A stretch of DNA of 64,000 nucleotides from JACDAN01 sp963842235 (GCA_963842235.1 CAWJFT010000003.1:124001-188000); one strand, 5' to 3'; shown: positions 23,444 through 32,636, counted from the first letter of the stretch. The notes: generated from the letters alone by a model not told the origin. Translations and numbers: made by a program.

Positions 23444-24325
23444 TTATCGCGGCACGAGCACGGTGACGGCCTCACGCTCGCTCTCGAAGACGGCCTCCTC
23501 CACGTCGCCGAGGTCTTCCCCGTCCACCTGCAGCGGCTGAGGGCTCGCGGAGCGAATCTCGATACGGTCGACGTCATGCCGGTAGAGCACGCCCGGCGCC
23601 TTTCGGCCGAGAACAGCGGCCGCCGTCAGCCGCGGGAGCGAGCGCGCACGAACCCGCCGAGGGGCGACGAGATCGAGACCACCTTCGAACTGCGCTTCCG
23701 GCGCGAACCTGAGCGGCAGTCGCGCCAGGTACGTGTAGGGGTCGCCGTTCGCGACGAGCGCGAAGGCCGCCTGCTCTCCGTCGATCTCGAAAGCGGGGTC
23801 CAGGCGGCCGCGGCGGGCGGCCAGACTCCGCGCCACGGTCAGCGCAAAGGTGCGGTCCGGCGGACGCCGTCCGTTCCTTCGTCCGAGCTCGTCCACGCGG
23901 CGGACGATCTCCGCGGGAAAGCCGAGCCCCGCCGCAAAGCCGAAACGCCTGCCGTGGACGCGCCCCAGCCCCATGCGCCGGGTGCGCCCGATCCGCAGCG
24001 AATCGGCCAGCAGCTGCGCCGCAGCTTGGGGATCCCGTGGAAAGCCGAGCGCGCGCGGCAGGACGCTCGAACCGCCGCCGGGAACGAAGCCCACCGGAAC
24101 CGCGGCACCCACCCCGTTCAAGACCTCGTTGAAGCCACCGTCGCCGGAGAAGACGACGACGGCGTCTGCATCCGTCTCACGCGCCAGCTCGGCCGCGTGG
24201 CCGGCACGCTCGGTCCACACGACCTCGAGCTCGGCCGCGCTCGAGAGCTCCCGCTGCACCGCGTCCGCACTCTCGGGCGTGACCCTGGTCGCGCGTGGAT
24301 TGACGATCAAGAGCGCCCGGGCCAT
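23444..24325 (-). CDS. Diacylglycerol kinase-family lipid kinase
   Basis: 293 aa from ATG 24325 (ATG 24337 adds four residues). 'ALLIVNPRA' opens the fold; the nucleotide loop is 'FSGDGGFNEVLNGV', and 'VGFVPGGGSSVLPRALGFP' replaces the usual 'P.GT.ND.AR' while keeping the spacing. 'GLGFPAEIVRRV' and 'PLQVDGEDLGD' are the usual later motifs. The family phosphorylates diacylglycerol or related membrane lipids. It is the first gene of the six-gene run ending with E2. A 30-base palindrome lies just upstream, leaving almost no space for a promoter. Confidence 0.85.
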   Translation of the reverse strand: MARALLIVNPRATRVTPESADAVQRELSSAAELEVVWTERAGHAAELARETDADAVVVFSGDGGFNEVLNGVGAAVPVGFVPGGGSSVLPRALGFPRDPQAAAQLLADSLRIGRTRRMGLGRVHGRRFGFAAGLGFPAEIVRRVDELGRRNGRRPPDRTFALTVARSLAARRGRLDPAFEIDGEQAAFALVANGDPYTYLARLPLRFAPEAQFEGGLDLVAPRRVRARSLPRLTAAAVLGRKAPGVLYRHDVDRIEIRSASPQPLQVDGEDLGDVEEAVFESEREAVTVLVPR

Positions 24326-24338
24326 CGCCGGGACCATA

Positions 24339-24368
24339 GAAGAGGGCCGGCAATTGCCGGCCCTCTTC
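24339..24368. terminator. 30-base perfect palindrome between M36 peptidase and lipid kinase genes
   Basis: Arms begin GAAGAGGGCCGGCAA and the whole 30 bases equal their own reverse complement. On the minus strand it follows the peptidase stop by 20 bases. The following bases are CTATGG, so there is no real T-tract and termination may be partial. Confidence 0.6.
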
Positions 24369-24388
24369 GCCGCAGCTGTGGGAGGTGG

Positions 24389-27300
24389 TCAGTCGTCGAT
24401 GTCGAGCGGGAGCCGGAAGGCCTGGAGCTCGGCTGACCGCACGAGGTTTCGCGTCGAGGCGGCAACGACGTTGGAGTCGCAGTCCGAGTTGTTGATCGGA
24501 TCTGCGTCCTGGTCGCCCTGGAACCCGGAACCAGCGCCGGTGCACTGGCTCGTCTTGACGACGAAGCGCAGGTGCGTGGCGTTGAAGTCGCGCACGTTGA
24601 AGCGCCGCATGATCAGGTGTGGCGCCACGGGCCGCGGCGGATTGCCCGGGAAGGCATCGCCGGGGCTCGCGTACTCCTTCTCGTAGCCCGCATCGGTCGA
24701 GCAGTCGTCGCGGCGGGCATTGCACGCCCAGATCTCGAACGAGCGCAGAGCCGAGAAACGGCTGTTGCCCGCCGAGAGCATGGCGCTGACCTGGATGTAC
24801 CGGATCCGGACGGGGTCCGTTCCGGCGAGGTTGATCGTGGCGGTCTTGCCGTCTACGGAGATCGCCCCGCCGACGTTCGTCGCCGGAGCGTTCCAGTTCG
24901 TCCCTTCCGTATCGTCGATCAAGTTCCCGACCGTAGTGGGACCGTCCGCGGTCGTCGCGGTCGCACCCGACGTTGCCGAAGCCAGGTTCGTCGGAAGGGT
25001 GATCCGGATCGTCTTCGTCTTGCCGGACTTGAACGTCTCGCGGAACCGCTGCATCCCGTAGCCGGGTGCGTGTGCGATCAACTCGTATGTTCCCGGAGCG
25101 AACTCCGCCACGTCGTCGAGGTTGCTCGAGCCCGTCGTCGCGGGATCCGTGTCCGCGATCGGCGAGACGCGAGCCTGGTAGTGGCCGACGTAGATCCGAG
25201 CGCTGACCGGATCGCCGTCGTAGCTCCGGACCCGGAACGTCACTTCCGTGCCCGGCGTGCCCACGGCCTTGAAGCTCGGCGTGGGATCGATGTCGGTGTC
25301 GGCCGTCGTGTTCGAGCTCGGTGGCGCCATCGCCGTATCCGCTTTGTGCGAACGCGAGCCAGAGCTCCTTCTGGTTCGCGCCGGCGAAGCGCATCAGGTC
25401 GGCCGCCAGCTGAGCGTCACGCGCCTGCACCATCGACGGGTTCGTCGGCATGAGCAGATACGCGTCGAACACGAGCTGGATCCAGCGACGGTTGCCCGGG
25501 CACCGGCTGGCCGGCATCCCGGTGCTGGCGCAATCCGACTGGAGCTGCGGCGTCATCGGCGGGGTACTGCTTGTCGTACTTCTCGATAAGCGCCTTGCGG
25601 ATCCGGAAGTTCGTTGCGCTCCAGATCTCACCGTCGGCGTGCACCTGCGGGCCGGTGACGTCGTAGCCCATGTCGCTGAAGTTCAGCGCGTCGATCAGCA
25701 GCTGCTGCCCGGGCTCCGGCACGCCGCCCGACATCGGGAAGTTCATGCCGTAGTTCCGGATCGCGCGCTGCTGGTTGCCCGTTGCGTAGGCCCCGACGGA
25801 GTAGCGGTTCTCGCCGCCCGTCGGAACGAACCCGTTCTCGTTCAGGTACTCCATCGCCATCAGGTCGGCGTGGGACTCGCCCATGGCGCCCGCGTGATGC
25901 TCGGTGCGGTTGGAGCCCTTGCCGATCATCCGATTCTCGATCGAGTGCCCGTACTCGTGGCCGATGACGGCCATGTCGTAGTCGCCGTCCGCACACGGGG
26001 GATAGAACCCGCCCGCCTGCGGCTGCCACACGTACATGTTCGTGACCGGCGATGCACCGTCGGGCAGCGTGGCCATGTTGGCGTTGTTCCGCGAGCCGAC
26101 TGCGAAGGCAGCCGGAGTCGGGATCGCCGCACCCGCCTGCGCGTCACCGCGCGTCGGGTCGCCCTGCTGCCACTTCTCGGTCAGGCCGAAGTTGTGGGCC
26201 TGCGTGTTCCAGTTCTGCTCGGTGAACCCGAGGAAGTAGGCCCAGTCGTGCATGCGGTTGTGGGCCACGAACAGGTTGTTGACGGCGTTCGAGACGTCGA
26301 ACGAGACGCCCGGCACGAACGCAGAGCCCGACGGATCGCCCGTGTTGCAGTCCGCCTGCTTCCACGCGTCGGTGAACGCGAACGAGTAGTCGCGGTTCAC
26401 GCCGCCCGTGGGCATGTGCTGGAACGGCATCGGGACGCTCGGATGCGTCCACGACTCGGCCGACCAGGCGTTGTTGCCCCGGGTCGTTAGCGTCGGAGTG
26501 TCCGTGACCATGTCGTGGTCCCAGGGCGTCCGCGACGCCAGGTTGCCGACGACGCGGTTACAACCGGGTGCCGAACGCCAGCACCACACCTCGCGGGTGT
26601 CGGTGGACGGCCGGTTCCACGGGTCCATCTGCAACGTGCCGAGCGGCGGGTTCGCCGGGAACACCTTCCACCGCGCCCAGTAGGCGGGCGGAGCCGGCGT
26701 GTCGTCGAGCGTCAACGTTCCGCTGTATGTGAGCGGCGCGGGCGGAGGACCACCGCCCGGGAAGTCGCAGACGCGGACGAAGTAGTCGCCGGGCGGCACG
26801 CCGCCGGCCGGCTCGTAACGGAACTGCTCCGGCGTGAGGAGCGTGTCCGCGCGGAGAATCCGGACAGGGTTCCCGACCATGAAGAGGTCGAGCATGATGT
26901 CCGTGTTCGGGTTCGTCGCGTTCGCGAAGCCGCTGAGCGCACGGACCCCGGCAGGAACGGTGATCAGATGGTCGGGGCCGCAGCCGGCGTCGGTGGCCGG
27001 CAGCGAGCCGTTGAACGGTGTCACGGTCACGGCGTGCTGCTTGATCCGACCGTTGACGGCGTTCTGCATGACGTTCGAGCGAGCCAGGACACGCCCGTTC
27101 CGCGCATCCACGAAGACGCGCTCGCCGATCGAGCGCTTTCCGTCGACGACGTACGACTCGTACGCCGGAACGACGCCTTCGCGGATCGTCGGGAAGGCGA
27201 CCCGCCGCACGAGCTGCGGCGTATCGAGGCCGGCGACGCCGAGATGCATCCAGCGGCCGACCTGCTTCCTCGACAGGATGTTCGCGACGGACCGACTCAC

Positions 27301-27894
27301 CCGCGCCGACTTGGCCGAGCGGGCCCAGGCATCCGTCGCAGAGAGCTGGAGCGAGCCGGCCAGTCGCGTCGCGCGCGTCAGCGACGAGGACACGTAGGCG
27401 ACCTTCCAGCCCCGTGCCTTCGTGCCGACCACGCCGAGCGTGACCAGGCCGCTCTCACTGGTAGGCAGCCCCTTGAAGACCTGCCGGAAATTCACTGCGT
27501 AGCCCTTGCTCCCAGTCAGCTGGGTGGCCTGTTCCAACACGAGGCCGTCCAGCGAGCGCAGGCCAAAGAGCGCCTTGTGGCGCTTGAGGTACCACCTCGC
27601 TGCATCGGCGGCGGTCTTGCCGCGGATGCCGCGGGCCAGGAACTTGCCGGGCCTCGAAATCGAGGACGGCGTTCCGAGCTTGCCCCAGGTCACTCTCGCC
27701 TTCAGCTTTGCCTTCAGCTGCTTGGCGTGGGCGCGCTGGAGCTTCGTCGGCGCGATCGCCCCGCTCCGACTGTCGTAGTCGGCAGTCCCCGCTTGGTCGT
27801 CGGAGATCTGCACAACCGGCAGTGCGGAGCTCGGCAGGAGGATCACGCCCAGGGCAGCCATGAGGGCAGCCCCGGTGAGGAACTTGAGTCGCAT
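24389..27894 (-). pseudogene. Secreted M36 (fungalysin-type) metallopeptidase, two frame breaks
   Basis: One gene of ~1168 codons split over three frames. ATG 27894 has GGAGGGAG just upstream; a signal peptide and FTP/PepSY propeptide follow. The zinc site is intact: 'HEYGHSIENR' plus 'GAMGESHADLMAMEY'. The frame breaks near 25546-25552 (after 'KYDKQYPADD') and resumes at 'QLQSDCASTG...CPGNRRWIQLVFDAYLL', then breaks again near 25318-25330 (after 'AQSGYGDG') and resumes at 'SSNTTADTDIDPTPSF'. The C-terminal third carries a carboxypeptidase-like beta domain and an F5/8 (discoidin)-like domain. Both breaks look like single-base changes, and the protein sequence on both sides is well conserved, so sequencing error is as likely as decay. 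Confidence 0.82.
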
Positions 27895-27923
27895 CTCCCT
27901 CCCCTCCAGAAGACGGCAAATGA

Positions 27924-27939
27924 CGTCCCGATCGGGACG
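27924..27939. promoter_or_regulatory. Palindrome in divergent M36/S8 peptidase promoter region
   Basis: CGTCCCGATCGGGACG, a 16-base perfect palindrome 30 bases upstream of the M36 ATG. A second dyad at 27977-27995 (CACTTTCG / CGAAAGGTG, one base bulged) lies 80 bases upstream of the S8 start. Either could bind a regulator shared by the two secreted peptidases. Confidence 0.45.
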
Positions 27940-28075
27940 ACGTGCGATCTTGGAACGTCTATCGAGAGATGTCAAGCACTTTCGTGCGAAAGGTGACAGG
28001 ATCCCCGCCGCGGTAAGGGCCGTTGAATTTCAGGAGGGGCGGCCCTGGCCGCAACAACGAGGAAAGGAGCTCTCA

Positions 28076-29784
28076 GTGCGAAGAACCATGATTGCCGCGG
28101 CGCTGGCGATCGCGGCTCTCGGGACGGCGGCGTTCGCGATTGCGACTCCGTCCGGCCCCGGCAACAGGACGAGCGGCAGCCCGACCCAGTATGTGGTCGT
28201 CTACGAGTCCGGTGCCTCAAAGGCCGCGGCTCGGCAGGCGATCAAGGCCGCGGGCGGGAAGATCATCCGCGAGAACAAGGACGTCGGTGTCGCGACGGTC
28301 GTGTCGCGCAACCCGGCGTTCATCACCGAGTCGGCGAGCCGCGCGTGCGCTCTACGGCGCGGCGCGCAACCGGCCTATGGGCCGTCTCGCGCCGATGACG
28401 CGGCCGAAGGTCGACCCGGCCGCTCTGCTTGCGCTCCGGCGCGCAGTTCGCAACAGCCGGCGCGCGAGCCGATTCGGCTATGCCCACTCGAAGCGCGGCC
28501 CGGAACCGCTCGCGGGCCTCCAGTGGGACATGCAGATGATCCATGCGACGACCGATGGGTCGTACAAGAAGGAGCGTGGTTCGAGGAAGGTGCGCGTAGG
28601 CATCATCGACACCGGTGTCGACGGCAGCCATCCGGACATCGCTCCCAACTTCAACCGGCCGTTGAGCCGGAACTTCACCGTGGACATCCCGCTCATCGAC
28701 GGCGACTGCGCCGTAGAGCCGGATCACTCCTGTAACGACCCGAACGACGTCGACGAGAACGGGCACGGCACGCATGTGGCCAGCACGATCGGCTCGCCGA
28801 TCAACGGCCTCGGCATGGCAGGGGTCGCTCCTGACGTCACGCTCGTGAACCTGCGGGCGGGCCAGGACTCCGGCTTCTTCTTCCTGCAGCCGAGCGTCGA
28901 TGCGCTGACATACGCGGGCGACAACGGCGTCGACGTGGTCAACATGAGCTACTTCATCGACCCGTGGCTCTTCAACTGCCGGGCGAACGCGGCCGACTCG
29001 CCCGCCGAGCAACTGGAGCAGCGGACGATCATCGAGGGGACGCAGCGGGCGCTCGACTACGCGCACCTGCACGGCGTCACGCTGATCGCCGCCGCCGGCA
29101 ACGAGCACACAAACCTGGCACAGGTCAGCACCGACAGTACGAGTCCGGACTTCCCGCCTGGGACGTCTCGGCACCCGTGCGGTCGACAACAACTGCCTCG
29201 TGCTGCCCGAGCAAGGCAACAACGTGATGGGCGTCTCCTCGGTCGGCCCGAGCGGGCGGAAGTCCGACTTCTCGAACTACGGCTACGAGAAGATCACGGT
29301 CTCCGCTCCTGGCGGCTGGTTCCGTGACGACTTTCGTCAGGGCGCCCCGACAGCCAGGGTGCCCGAGAACCTGATCCTCGCCGCCTACCCGGCGAGCGAC
29401 GCGGACGGCTTGATCAATCCGGACGGCACGCCGAACACGCCGTTCGCCGTCCGCGACTGCAAGGGCTCGACGTGCGCCTACTACCAGTGGATTCAGGGCA
29501 CGTCGATGGCGTCGCCGCATGCGGTGGGCGTCGCGGCTCTGATCATCTCGAAGTACGGAGACAGGCGTGGCGGCGGGGTGACGCTGAACCCGCTGCTGAC
29601 GCAGGCCTACCTGGAAGGCACGGCAACCGACACGCCGTGCATGACTCCGAATCCGTTCAGCTACGTGCCCTTCGGCCGTGATGCGTCATACACGACGTTC
29701 TGCGAAGGGACGCCCGTCTACAACGGCGTCTACGGCCACGGCATCGTCGATGCCCTGGCAGCAGTCACGCAGGGCCTGAACTAG
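28076..29784 (+). pseudogene. Secreted S8 subtilisin-family peptidase, two frame breaks
   Basis: GTG 28076 follows AAAGGAG with good spacing; a signal peptide is followed by an inhibitor-I9-like prosegment ('QYVVVYESGASKAAARQAIKAAGG'-type, ~31-55). The catalytic Asp (VGIIDTGVDGSHPDI), His (NGHGTHVAS), oxyanion Asn (AAAGNEH) and Ser (GTSMASPHAVG) are all present, but across three frames: a break near 28341-28350 (before 'RALYGAARN') and another near 29158-29175 (before 'RAVDNNCLVLPEQGNN'). Apart from these the sequence is fully conserved, so the gene may be intact in the organism. It is divergent from the M36 gene and would supply peptides extracellularly. Confidence 0.82.
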
Positions 29785-29795
29785 ACGAATCGCCC

Positions 29796-29823
29796 GTAGG
29801 GACCGGCTTCGGCCGGTCCCTAC
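29796..29823. terminator. Bidirectional terminator with TTCG tetraloop
   Basis: A 12-base-pair stem (arm GTAGGGACCGGC) closed by TTCG, an exceptionally stable RNA tetraloop. It is 11 bases past the S8 stop and overlaps the stop codon of the convergent TetR gene. Confidence 0.82.
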
Positions 29824-30395
29824 GCCGGCGTCGAGTAGCCGCGGATCCCGTCGAGCAGAATCGCGAAGAAGCGGTCGGCGAGGGCGTCTGTGTCGGCGCC
29901 GGCCGGAAGCCACGTGTAGGCCCAGTTCGCCGCTGAGAGCACGAGCAGTGCGGCGGCCTGGTCGTCGAGGTCGGTGCGGAGCTCGCCGAGCTCCCGCCCC
30001 TCGCGGAAGAGCGCGCGGAAGCGCTCCTCATAGCGCCGCCGCTCGGCGAGGAACTCGGCGGCCCGCTCGCCCTCGAGGTAGCGCCATTCGCGGACGAAGA
30101 CGGTCGCGATGTCCAGCTGCTCCGCCACGACGCGGAGGTGGGCACGGAGCCCGAGTCGGATCCGTTCGGTCACTCTCAGGTCGTCGGGGATCTCGTCGAG
30201 CGCGGCGTGAAACGCCTCTGCGCCTTCGCGCAGCGCCTCGTAGAGAAGATCCTGCTTCGAGTCGATGTGCGCGTAGAGCGAGCCCTTCTGCACGCCCATC
30301 GCCTTGGCGAGGTCGCCGATCGACGTCCCGTGATAGCCGCGCTCGGCGAAGAGGCGCGCGGCTTCCCGAGTTAGCTCGGAGCGCCTGGCGTCGAC
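29820..30395 (-). CDS. TetR-family regulator of phenylacetate genes (PaaR-like)
   Basis: About 191 aa. The N-terminal helix-turn-helix 'LTREAARLFAERGYHGTSIGDLAKAMGVQKGSLYAHIDSKQDLLYEAL' spans ~8-55 and is typical TetR. No ATG, GTG or TTG exists in this frame between the upstream stop and 'RRSELTREAARLF'; the extent given begins at the conserved V-D-A-R. A GTG at 30397 is one frame off, so a one-base indel or a non-standard start is implied. The gene is divergent from paaA and the dyad CTAACGATCGTTCG lies between them, which argues that it represses the paa operon and is relieved by phenylacetyl-CoA, as for PaaR of Thermus. Confidence 0.8.
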   Translation of the reverse strand, partial: VDARRSELTREAARLFAERGYHGTSIGDLAKAMGVQKGSLYAHIDSKQDLLYEALREGAEAFHAALDEIPDDLRVTERIRLGLRAHLRVVAEQLDIATVFVREWRYLEGERAAEFLAERRRYEERFRALFREGRELGELRTDLDDQAAALLVLSAANWAYTWLPAGADTDALADRFFAILLDGIRGYSTPA

Positions 30396-30411
30396 ACGAT
30401 ACGATCGGACC

Positions 30412-30425
30412 CTAACGATCGTTCG
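30412..30425. promoter_or_regulatory. Candidate PaaR operator CTAACGATCGTTCG
   Basis: Fits CNAACGNNCGTTNG, the operator consensus I recall for Thermus PaaR, at every fixed position. It lies 14 bases before the paaA ATG and just ahead of its GGAGG, and a possible -10 element TACGAT is at 30400-30405, so the dyad would cover the transcription start. Confidence 0.65.
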
Positions 30426-30438
30426 TTACGGAGGCGCG

Positions 30439-31332
30439 ATGACCGACGCAGAGTTTCTCGAGTACGTACAAGGCGGCGGGCAGGTCGAGACGCACGACGA
30501 AATGCCCGACGAGTACCGCGCGAAGCTCATCAAGTTCATCGAGATGCACGGGAACTCGGAGCTGATGGGCGTCCTTCCCGAGCGGGAGTGGATCCTCCGG
30601 GCGCCGACGCTCCAGCGGAAGCTCGCGCTGACGGCGAAGGTCCAGGACGAGGTCGGCCACTCGCAGCTCATCTACCGCGTCGTCGAGGATTTGGGGAAGC
30701 CTCGGGAGCAGTGTCTCGACGATCTGATCTCGGGCAAGAGCAAGTTCCACAACGTCTTCCACTACCCGACGAAGACCTGGGGGGACGTCGGCGTCATCGC
30801 CTGGCTCGTCGATGCCGCGGCGATCATCAGCCAGAAGGCGCTCCTCAAGTGCTCGTACGCGCCCTACGCGCGCATCATGAAGAAGATCTGCTGGGAGGAG
30901 TCGTTCCACATCCTCCACGGGCGCGACGTGATCCTCACGCTGATGAACGGCACCGACGAGCAGCGCGAGCTCGTCCAGGAGGCGCTCAACCGGTGGTGGG
31001 GGCCGCTGATGCAGTTCCACGGCAACCCGATTCCGCGCGAAGAGGATCCGATGTACATCTGGCGGATCAAGAGCCAGGGCAACGAGGAGGCGCGCCAGCA
31101 GTTCCTCGATGGTTACGTCCCGCAGGTCTGGGAGCTCGGCCTGACCGTCCCCGACGCGAAGCTGCGAAAGAACGACGAGGGGGTCTGGGAGTACAGCGAG
31201 CCCGACTGGGACGAGCTCAAGCACGTCGTCACGGGTCATGGCCCGAAGACGGAGGAGCGGCTCGGGCTCCGCCGCACGACGCGTGACGAGACCGCCTGGG
31301 TGCGTCGCGCGGTGCTCGCGGAAGCGGCGTGA
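30439..31332 (+). CDS. paaA: Phenylacetyl-CoA 1,2-epoxidase, catalytic subunit PaaA
   Basis: 297 aa from ATG 30439 with GGAGG upstream. Ferritin-like di-iron oxygenase that epoxidises the ring of phenylacetyl-CoA. The iron-binding helices are recognisable: 'LTAKVQDEVGHSQLIY' (E-x2-H), and 'CWEESFHILHG' (E-x2-H). 'NVFHYPTKTWGDVGVIAWLVD' is a strongly conserved PaaA stretch. It is the first gene of paaABCD; paaB starts in a GTGA overlap with its stop. Confidence 0.94.
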   Translation: MTDAEFLEYVQGGGQVETHDEMPDEYRAKLIKFIEMHGNSELMGVLPEREWILRAPTLQRKLALTAKVQDEVGHSQLIYRVVEDLGKPREQCLDDLISGKSKFHNVFHYPTKTWGDVGVIAWLVDAAAIISQKALLKCSYAPYARIMKKICWEESFHILHGRDVILTLMNGTDEQRELVQEALNRWWGPLMQFHGNPIPREEDPMYIWRIKSQGNEEARQQFLDGYVPQVWELGLTVPDAKLRKNDEGVWEYSEPDWDELKHVVTGHGPKTEERLGLRRTTRDETAWVRRAVLAEAA

Positions 31333-31617
31333 TCTACGAGGTCTTCAGGCTGGAGCGGAAGGGCCAGCCCTTCCAGCACGCGGGCTCGATCGAAGCGCCC
31401 GACGCCGTGTTCGCCGAGTGGTACGCGCGGGAGCAGTACGGGCGGCGGGGCGAGTCGGTCGCGCTGTGGGTCGTTCCGCGCGAGGCGATCGCACGAGATC
31501 GACGAGTTCGTCGACGAGCTCGAGCGCAACTACCACCGCGTCGACGGGTATCCGCTGAAGGAGAAGCTGAAGGAGGCGCGTGAACGAGCGGGCACAGCTG
31601 CTGCTGGAGATCGCTGA
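31329..31617 (+). CDS. paaB: Phenylacetyl-CoA epoxidase subunit PaaB (one-base frame break)
   Basis: Begins at GTG 31329 with 'IYEVFRLERKGQPFQHAGSIEAPDA' spread over residues 2-26 and 'FAEWYAREQYGRRGESVALWVVPREAI', as in all PaaB. After 'PREAI' the frame is lost near 31490: one surplus base in 'GCGATCGCACGAG' moves the sequence 'HEIDEFVDELERNYHRVDGYPL' (continuing to TGA 31617) into another frame. Corrected length is ~95 aa, normal for the family. PaaB is a small subunit that holds PaaAC dimers and contacts the reductase. The 3' end overlaps paaC by 38 bases. Confidence 0.84.
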
Positions 31618-32152
31618 CGACGAGCTAATCCTCGGCTGGCGAAACTCAGAGTGGACGGGGATCGCGCCGTTTCTCGAGGAGGACGTCGCGTTCTCGTCGA
31701 TCGCGCAGAACGAGATCGGGCATGCGCGGGCGCTGTACGAGCTCGTCGCGCGCGATCTCGGCACGACGGCGGACGAGCTGGCCTTCGACCGGCGGCCTGA
31801 CGAGTACCAGTGTTCCCAGTTCGTCGAGCTTCGGCTCGTGCCGGACTGGGCGCGGACGATCGCGCGCCACTACCTCTACGAGACAGCCGACGAACAGCGG
31901 ATCAAGGCGCTCATGGAGTCGGACGATCCAGAGGTCGCCGGCCTCGCGGCGAAGATCGACCGCGAGGAGGCGTACCACCGGATTCACGCGCAGATGTGGT
32001 ACGACCGGCTGAAGGACGAGCCGCGCTTCGTCGAGGCGCTCGAAGAGCTCCAGCCGCTCGTGATGGAGCGCGGAGAGCACATCGCGGAGTTCGCCGACCT
32101 CTGGGACGAGATGACGATGGTGCGCCGTTCGGTGGTGGGCGCCACATGGTGA
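31580..32152 (+). CDS. paaC: Phenylacetyl-CoA epoxidase structural subunit PaaC, short form
   Basis: 190 aa from GTG 31580. 'ADDELILGWRNSEWTGIAPFLEEDVAFSSIAQNEIGHARALYEL' (residues ~13-55) is characteristic, as is 'KIDREEAYHRIHAQMWYDRL' (~128-147). After 'FVEALEELQPLV' (~165) the chain passes directly to the C-terminal 'GEHIAEFADLWDEMTMVRRSVVGATW'. Most PaaC proteins are near 250 aa with about 55 more residues here, so this one is compact. PaaC is the non-catalytic ferritin-like partner of PaaA. No frame disturbance is seen at the junction. Confidence 0.88.
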   Translation: MNERAQLLLEIADDELILGWRNSEWTGIAPFLEEDVAFSSIAQNEIGHARALYELVARDLGTTADELAFDRRPDEYQCSQFVELRLVPDWARTIARHYLYETADEQRIKALMESDDPEVAGLAAKIDREEAYHRIHAQMWYDRLKDEPRFVEALEELQPLVMERGEHIAEFADLWDEMTMVRRSVVGATW

Positions 32153-32631
32153 CCCCCGAGGCCGTGTGGGAGGCGCTCGCCGAGATCCCCGATCCGGAGA
32201 TCCCGGTGATCTCGCTCGTCGAGCTGGGCGTCGTCCGGGACGTCGAGGTCGAGGACGGGCGGGTGCGGGTCGAGTTCACGCCGACGTTCCTGGGCTGCCC
32301 GGCGCTCGAAGTGATGCGCGACCAGATGTCCGCGAAGCTGCGCGAGCTCGGTGCGGAGCCGGAGATCGAGGTGATCGCCGACGACTCCTGGTCGACGGAC
32401 CGGATCACCCCGGAAGGCCGCGAGAAGCTCCGCGAGGCCGGCTTCGCGCCGCCGACGCCACGCGGTCAGGGCGCGCCGAAGCTGGTCCAACTCCAGCGGG
32501 GCCCGTTCCGCTGCCCCTACTGCGGGTCGACCGAGACGGAGCTGGAGAACATCTTCGGCCCGACGCCCTGCCGGTCACTCCGCTACTGCAAGAGCTGCCG
32601 GCAGCCCTTCGAGCAGTTCAAGACGATATAG
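32146..32631 (+). CDS. paaD: Phenylacetate degradation protein PaaD (DUF59/MIP18 plus zinc ribbon)
   Basis: 161 aa from ATG 32146, overlapping paaC by seven bases. A MIP18/DUF59 domain (~1-80: 'EIPDPEIPVISLVELGVVRDVEV', 'PTFLGCPALEVMRDQM') precedes a zinc-ribbon-like tail with 'CPYCGS' and 'CKSCRQPFEQFK'. PaaD is thought to help mature the iron-sulfur cluster of the PaaE reductase. paaE itself does not follow: the operon ends here with TAG 32631 and a peptidase gene comes next. Confidence 0.92.
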   Translation: MVTPEAVWEALAEIPDPEIPVISLVELGVVRDVEVEDGRVRVEFTPTFLGCPALEVMRDQMSAKLRELGAEPEIEVIADDSWSTDRITPEGREKLREAGFAPPTPRGQGAPKLVQLQRGPFRCPYCGSTETELENIFGPTPCRSLRYCKSCRQPFEQFKTI

Positions 32632-32636
32632 GTCTC

